From contig NW_004457313.1 of assembly GCF_000313135.1 (NCBI RefSeq), positions 1,123,151 through 1,187,150 of the forward strand: a stretch of 64,000 nucleotides of DNA, written 5' to 3'. The position numbers and the translations under genes were made by a program. Below are positions 61,463-64,000 of this stretch, piece by piece; position 1 is the stretch's first letter, and each line of letters opens with the position of its first letter. The stretch is from Acanthamoeba castellanii str. Neff. Lineage: Eukaryota > Discosea > Longamoebia > Acanthamoebidae. The notes beneath the pieces were generated by a model. It saw only the letters and a program-made list of their open reading frames with translations, did not search any database and was not told where the DNA came from.

Positions 61463-62718
61463 TTAACAGCCACAACATCTCTTGTAGCGTCTCCGGCACC
61501 TGGAGCTGAAGCAGCCGCAGCCCCAACAGCAGGCGCCGCAGGTGAGGATGAAGGCCGCGACCAGGCAGCCGATGAGACAGCACTCGCAGCACTTGTTCTT
61601 CTGGTAGTTGTACTGCATCATCACCCCTTGGCCTGCGCGTGCACGCACACGCACGCACAACAACAACAACACACACCGCACGCGCACCACCACACGCACA
61701 CCACCGCCGGTGACGGCCAGCCGGGGGGGGTTAGGGCCACTTGCAGCAGCGAGTGTTGATGCCCTTTACTTTACGGTGATGGTGGGCTGGAAGCGTACTT
61801 GGACCGATGCCGTAGTCGGCGAGCTTCTTCCCCTTCTTGAGGGGCATGCTCCCGTTTGCTCCGCCGTTGATAAGCCACAGTCTCTGTCTAGACTTTGAAT
61901 ACCCGGCTGGCTGTTGCGCTGTTGCAATTCACGACATGGCACGACACGCACACGGCACAGCACAACACGCACACGACACGCACATGGCACAGTTAGAGTT
62001 ACAGTTGAAGCTGGCATGGCCTAGGAAAAAAAAAAAGATGAGAGAATACCGAGTGCAAGCTTCATGAGTCGTCGGACGGTCGTTCGATTGGGGTCGACGT
62101 GGACGGTCACTGTGGTGCCCGTGACCAGCTGGATCCTTACAGGCACCTGTTTGGATGTACACGACACACGACACACGACACACGACACACGACACACGAC
62201 ACACGACACACGACACACGACACACGACACACGACACACGACACACGACACACGACACACGACACACGACACACATGCGATGCACACGCAAACGGTTTGT
62301 CAGAGGTGCGATGAAAGAGGGTAGGGGGGGGGCGGTGGTTCACCCGCAGCGAGTCGTCACCGCCCTCTTCCTCGTCGCTCAGGTCGCTCAGGTCGTCATC
62401 GTCATCGTCGTCACCGTCGTCATCGCTCTCGTCGTCTGAGCAGCTCTCGTCTTCGTGATCCTCTTCCTCGTCATTTACGGTTTTTTCTGGATATCCACAA
62501 ATATTATTAATTTCCTTTTTTAAGTAAATAACACAAAAAATGGCCATTATTAAAATTAGAAATTTTAGCTCTCAAAAACGGAAAAGTGATTATTATAAGA
62601 TTGATTTATCATTTTGAAAACTGTTCGTATACGGGCGCGTACGAGGGGCAGGTGGAGCTATGACAAGTTCTATGGAGTCCGAGGAGTCGAGACTGCTGGT
62701 TGACAGATTACGCTCCAT
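61463..62718 (-). CDS. Acidic ubiquitin-like protein with Cys-rich membrane tail
   Basis: Five exons (62718-62643, 62486-62344, 62146-62050, 61918-61799, 61632-61463) sum to 606 bases, 201 residues. The start MERNLSTSSLDSSDSIELV is followed by a very acidic block (SDDESDDDGDDDDDDDLSD). A ubiquitin-like fold comes next: VPVRIQLVTGTTVTVHVDP (beta1-beta2), TTVRRLMKLALAQQPAG (helix), QRLWLINGG and PLKKGKKLADYGIG, the last matching the LxDYxI end of ubiquitin beta-grasp folds. The tail holds 13 or so Cys around one hydrophobic helix: NKCCECCLIGCLVAAFIL, TCGACCWGCGCF, then basic CRRRYKRCCGC. There is no di-Gly end, so it is not a conjugated modifier. I infer a palmitoylated membrane protein displaying an UBL. 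No known family. Confidence 0.7.
62159..62274. repeat. (CGACACA)n heptanucleotide array
   Basis: About 16 nearly perfect copies of the seven-base unit ACACGAC/CGACACA fill most of intron 2 of the ubiquitin-like gene. Confidence 0.97.
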
Positions 62719-63059
62719 GTGGCCTCGCCTGGCAGGGTGTCGCTGGGGTTGCGCTCCACCGCAAAGGCGAACATTCGCAGCTGCGAAACTTGTTGTCGAC
62801 TACGCGACGAAATAAAAATTTAAGCGAAAGGAATTATCACAGTTGATTCTTTGCATATCTCTCATTATGATGGTATTTTAATCTGCCAATTTCTCAAGAT
62901 ACTTCCAATTTTGTATTGCTATTATTAAATTAAAACCCTTTTTGTGTTGTCAAAACCATTTTTATGAGGTTAAACTGACAAACAAAATCACTTTTCAAAA
63001 TGACTGGACCTCTCATTTCAAATGACTGCAAGTTCAAGGTTCTTGTCTGTGCAATTCAT
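62719..63059. other. AT-rich intergenic segment
   Basis: Base composition drops sharply in GC from about 62800. No coding potential seen. It contains the upstream region of the ubiquitin-like gene and leads into the CATCTG array. Confidence 0.5.
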
Positions 63060-63446
63060 GTGTAATATTGTCTGCAAAATGGTCATAATCATCTGTCATC
63101 TGCCTAATGGGCATAAGAATCATCTGTTGTCTGCAAAATGGCCATAAAAATCATATGTCATCTGCATAAAATCATCAGTGAAATGGCCATAAAAATCATC
63201 TGTCATCTGCATAAAAATCATCTGTTGTCTGCAAAATGGCCATAAAAATCATCTGTCATCTGCATAAAATCATCTGTGAAATGGCCACAACATCATCTGT
63301 CATCTGCATAAATGTCATCTGTTGTCTTTAAAATCATCTGCAAAATGGCCATTAAAATCATCTGCCATCTGCATAAAAATCATCTGAAAAAATGGCCATA
63401 AAATCATCTGTCATCTGCCTAATGGGCATAATAATGGCAGATGATT
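63060..63446. repeat. CATCTG-rich tandem array
   Basis: Diverged tandem repeats built from the modules AATGGCCATAAAAATCATCTG and TCATCTGCATAAAATCATCTG, about 45-75 bases per higher unit. CATCTG occurs about twenty times in roughly 390 bases, nearly always in the same orientation. No open frame. Confidence 0.85.
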
Positions 63447-63450
63447 TTAA

Positions 63451-63931
63451 GGGGGCAGTGCCATCTAGTTTTGGGCTGTGACCCACTTGTTTAAGAGGGC
63501 CAATTTTGAAAAAAAAATTTCCCACACACAAGTTTTTTGTTTTTAGATGGACAATGGACGCATCTCCCATCATTCAAGTACCATTAAACAACGTAGAAAC
63601 ATGGCATATGCAACCTAAATTAATCTTCAACCTTGCCAGCTTGTTCTTGTGGAAATGTATGCTTTGCATGATTTTGTCCACATCTTTTCCTACCCCCCTT
63701 TCACATTCACAACTCAAAAAAATAAGAGAAATAGAGCCTCCAAGATGACCTTGTTTACCCCCTTTTAGCCCCCATAGATGTTGCATCTTGGCGTACAATA
63801 AAAGGCAGAAGATGCCTTTTTCAGTGGTCCACAAAAGAATTCCAAATATTCTCATGCAAAGTGGCCGAGGTTCAGGCAAATATTTGAAATCGTGATGGGT
63901 ACACAGCCCAAAACTAGACAGCACTGCCCCC
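63451..63931. mobile_element. 481-bp MITE-like element with TTAA target duplication
   Basis: Left end GGGGGCAGTGCCATCTAG at 63451, right end (reverse complement) GGGGGCAGTGCTGTCTAG ending at 63931. The inverted repeats extend about 35 bases through CTAGTTTTGGGCTGTG with about three differences and one indel. Both ends abut TTAA (63447-63450 and 63932-63935), as expected for a TTAA target-site duplication of the piggyBac class. The interior is AT-rich and has no transposase frame (longest about 120 codons without family likeness), so it is non-autonomous. A TA duplication with one more base in the repeat is the alternative reading. Confidence 0.75.
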
Positions 63932-63935
63932 TTAA

Positions 63936-64000
63936 TGGCCAACTGTCATTCATTACCCACCTTGACACAAAAGCTGCTGTGGTGGCGGTGGCAGGCAATG
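63936..64000. other. Right edge, nothing called
   Basis: Last 65 bases after the element; too short to interpret. Confidence 0.4.

Noticed and set aside
62155..62280. Regularly spaced repeat, considered as a CRISPR array
   Set aside because: The units are seven bases in direct tandem with no unique spacers, inside a eukaryotic intron.
63574..63942. A 122-codon minus-strand frame inside the TTAA element
   Set aside because: Crosses the terminal inverted repeat, has no transposase motif and is expected by chance in AT-rich DNA of this length.

Overview
The window reads as nuclear DNA of an amoebozoan, most likely Acanthamoeba castellanii or a close relative. Genes are GC-rich and split by many short introns, usually 50-110 nt, with GTACGT/GTACGC-type donors. 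The 5S rRNA at 17640 matches, from memory, the known A. castellanii molecule. The very long tandem phosphate-binding/kinase/cyclase/kinase receptor is a style typical of this genus. I rebuilt the spliced genes by hand; for almost all of them the exon lengths sum to a multiple of three, which supports the models.

Layout. 0.3-6.4 kb: a FUS/TAF15-like RNA-binding protein (+), a Crinkler-like nuclease-kinase (-) and NADH-cytochrome b5 reductase (-). 7-15.9 kb: an acidic Ser/Glu protein with a prenylation tail (-), PEX1 (+) and ribosomal protein S4 (+). 16-20.5 kb: a secreted propeller-like protein (-), 5S rRNA (+) and the DNA polymerase epsilon B subunit POLE2 (-). 20.7-30.6 kb: a mitochondrial carrier fused to tectonin repeats (-), an RS-repeat protein (-), the mitochondrial Hsp70 escort protein HEP1/DNLZ (+), a small protein with three RRxS sites (+), tRNA-Pro (-) and the acetyltransferase KAT14 (+). 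30.8-41.3 kb (all -): CACUL1-like, TRAP-alpha, a PhoD-like phosphatase and a 1168-residue DHH-CBS-poly(A) polymerase. 41.9-57.1 kb: the 1681-residue receptor (+), CENP-T-like (+), V-ATPase subunit e (+), TRAP-beta (-), LSM4 (+) and an NT-C2/coiled-coil tail-anchored protein (+). 57.2-62.7 kb: a JMJD7-like JmjC protein with a signal peptide (-), a minimal MIF4G protein (+) and a membrane ubiquitin-like protein (-). 62.8-64 kb: AT-rich DNA with a CATCTG-rich tandem array and a 481-bp TTAA-flanked inverted-repeat element.

Most genes are unrelated housekeeping functions: splicing (LSM4), translation (RPS4, MIF4G), replication (POLE2), kinetochore (CENP-T), chromatin (KAT14), ER translocon (both TRAP subunits), peroxisome (PEX1) and mitochondrion (HEP1, carrier). 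The most unusual items are the receptor, the bacterial-style tRNA-end polymerase fusion, the carrier-tectonin fusion, the Crinkler-like gene and the acidic ubiquitin-like protein with a cysteine-rich membrane tail.
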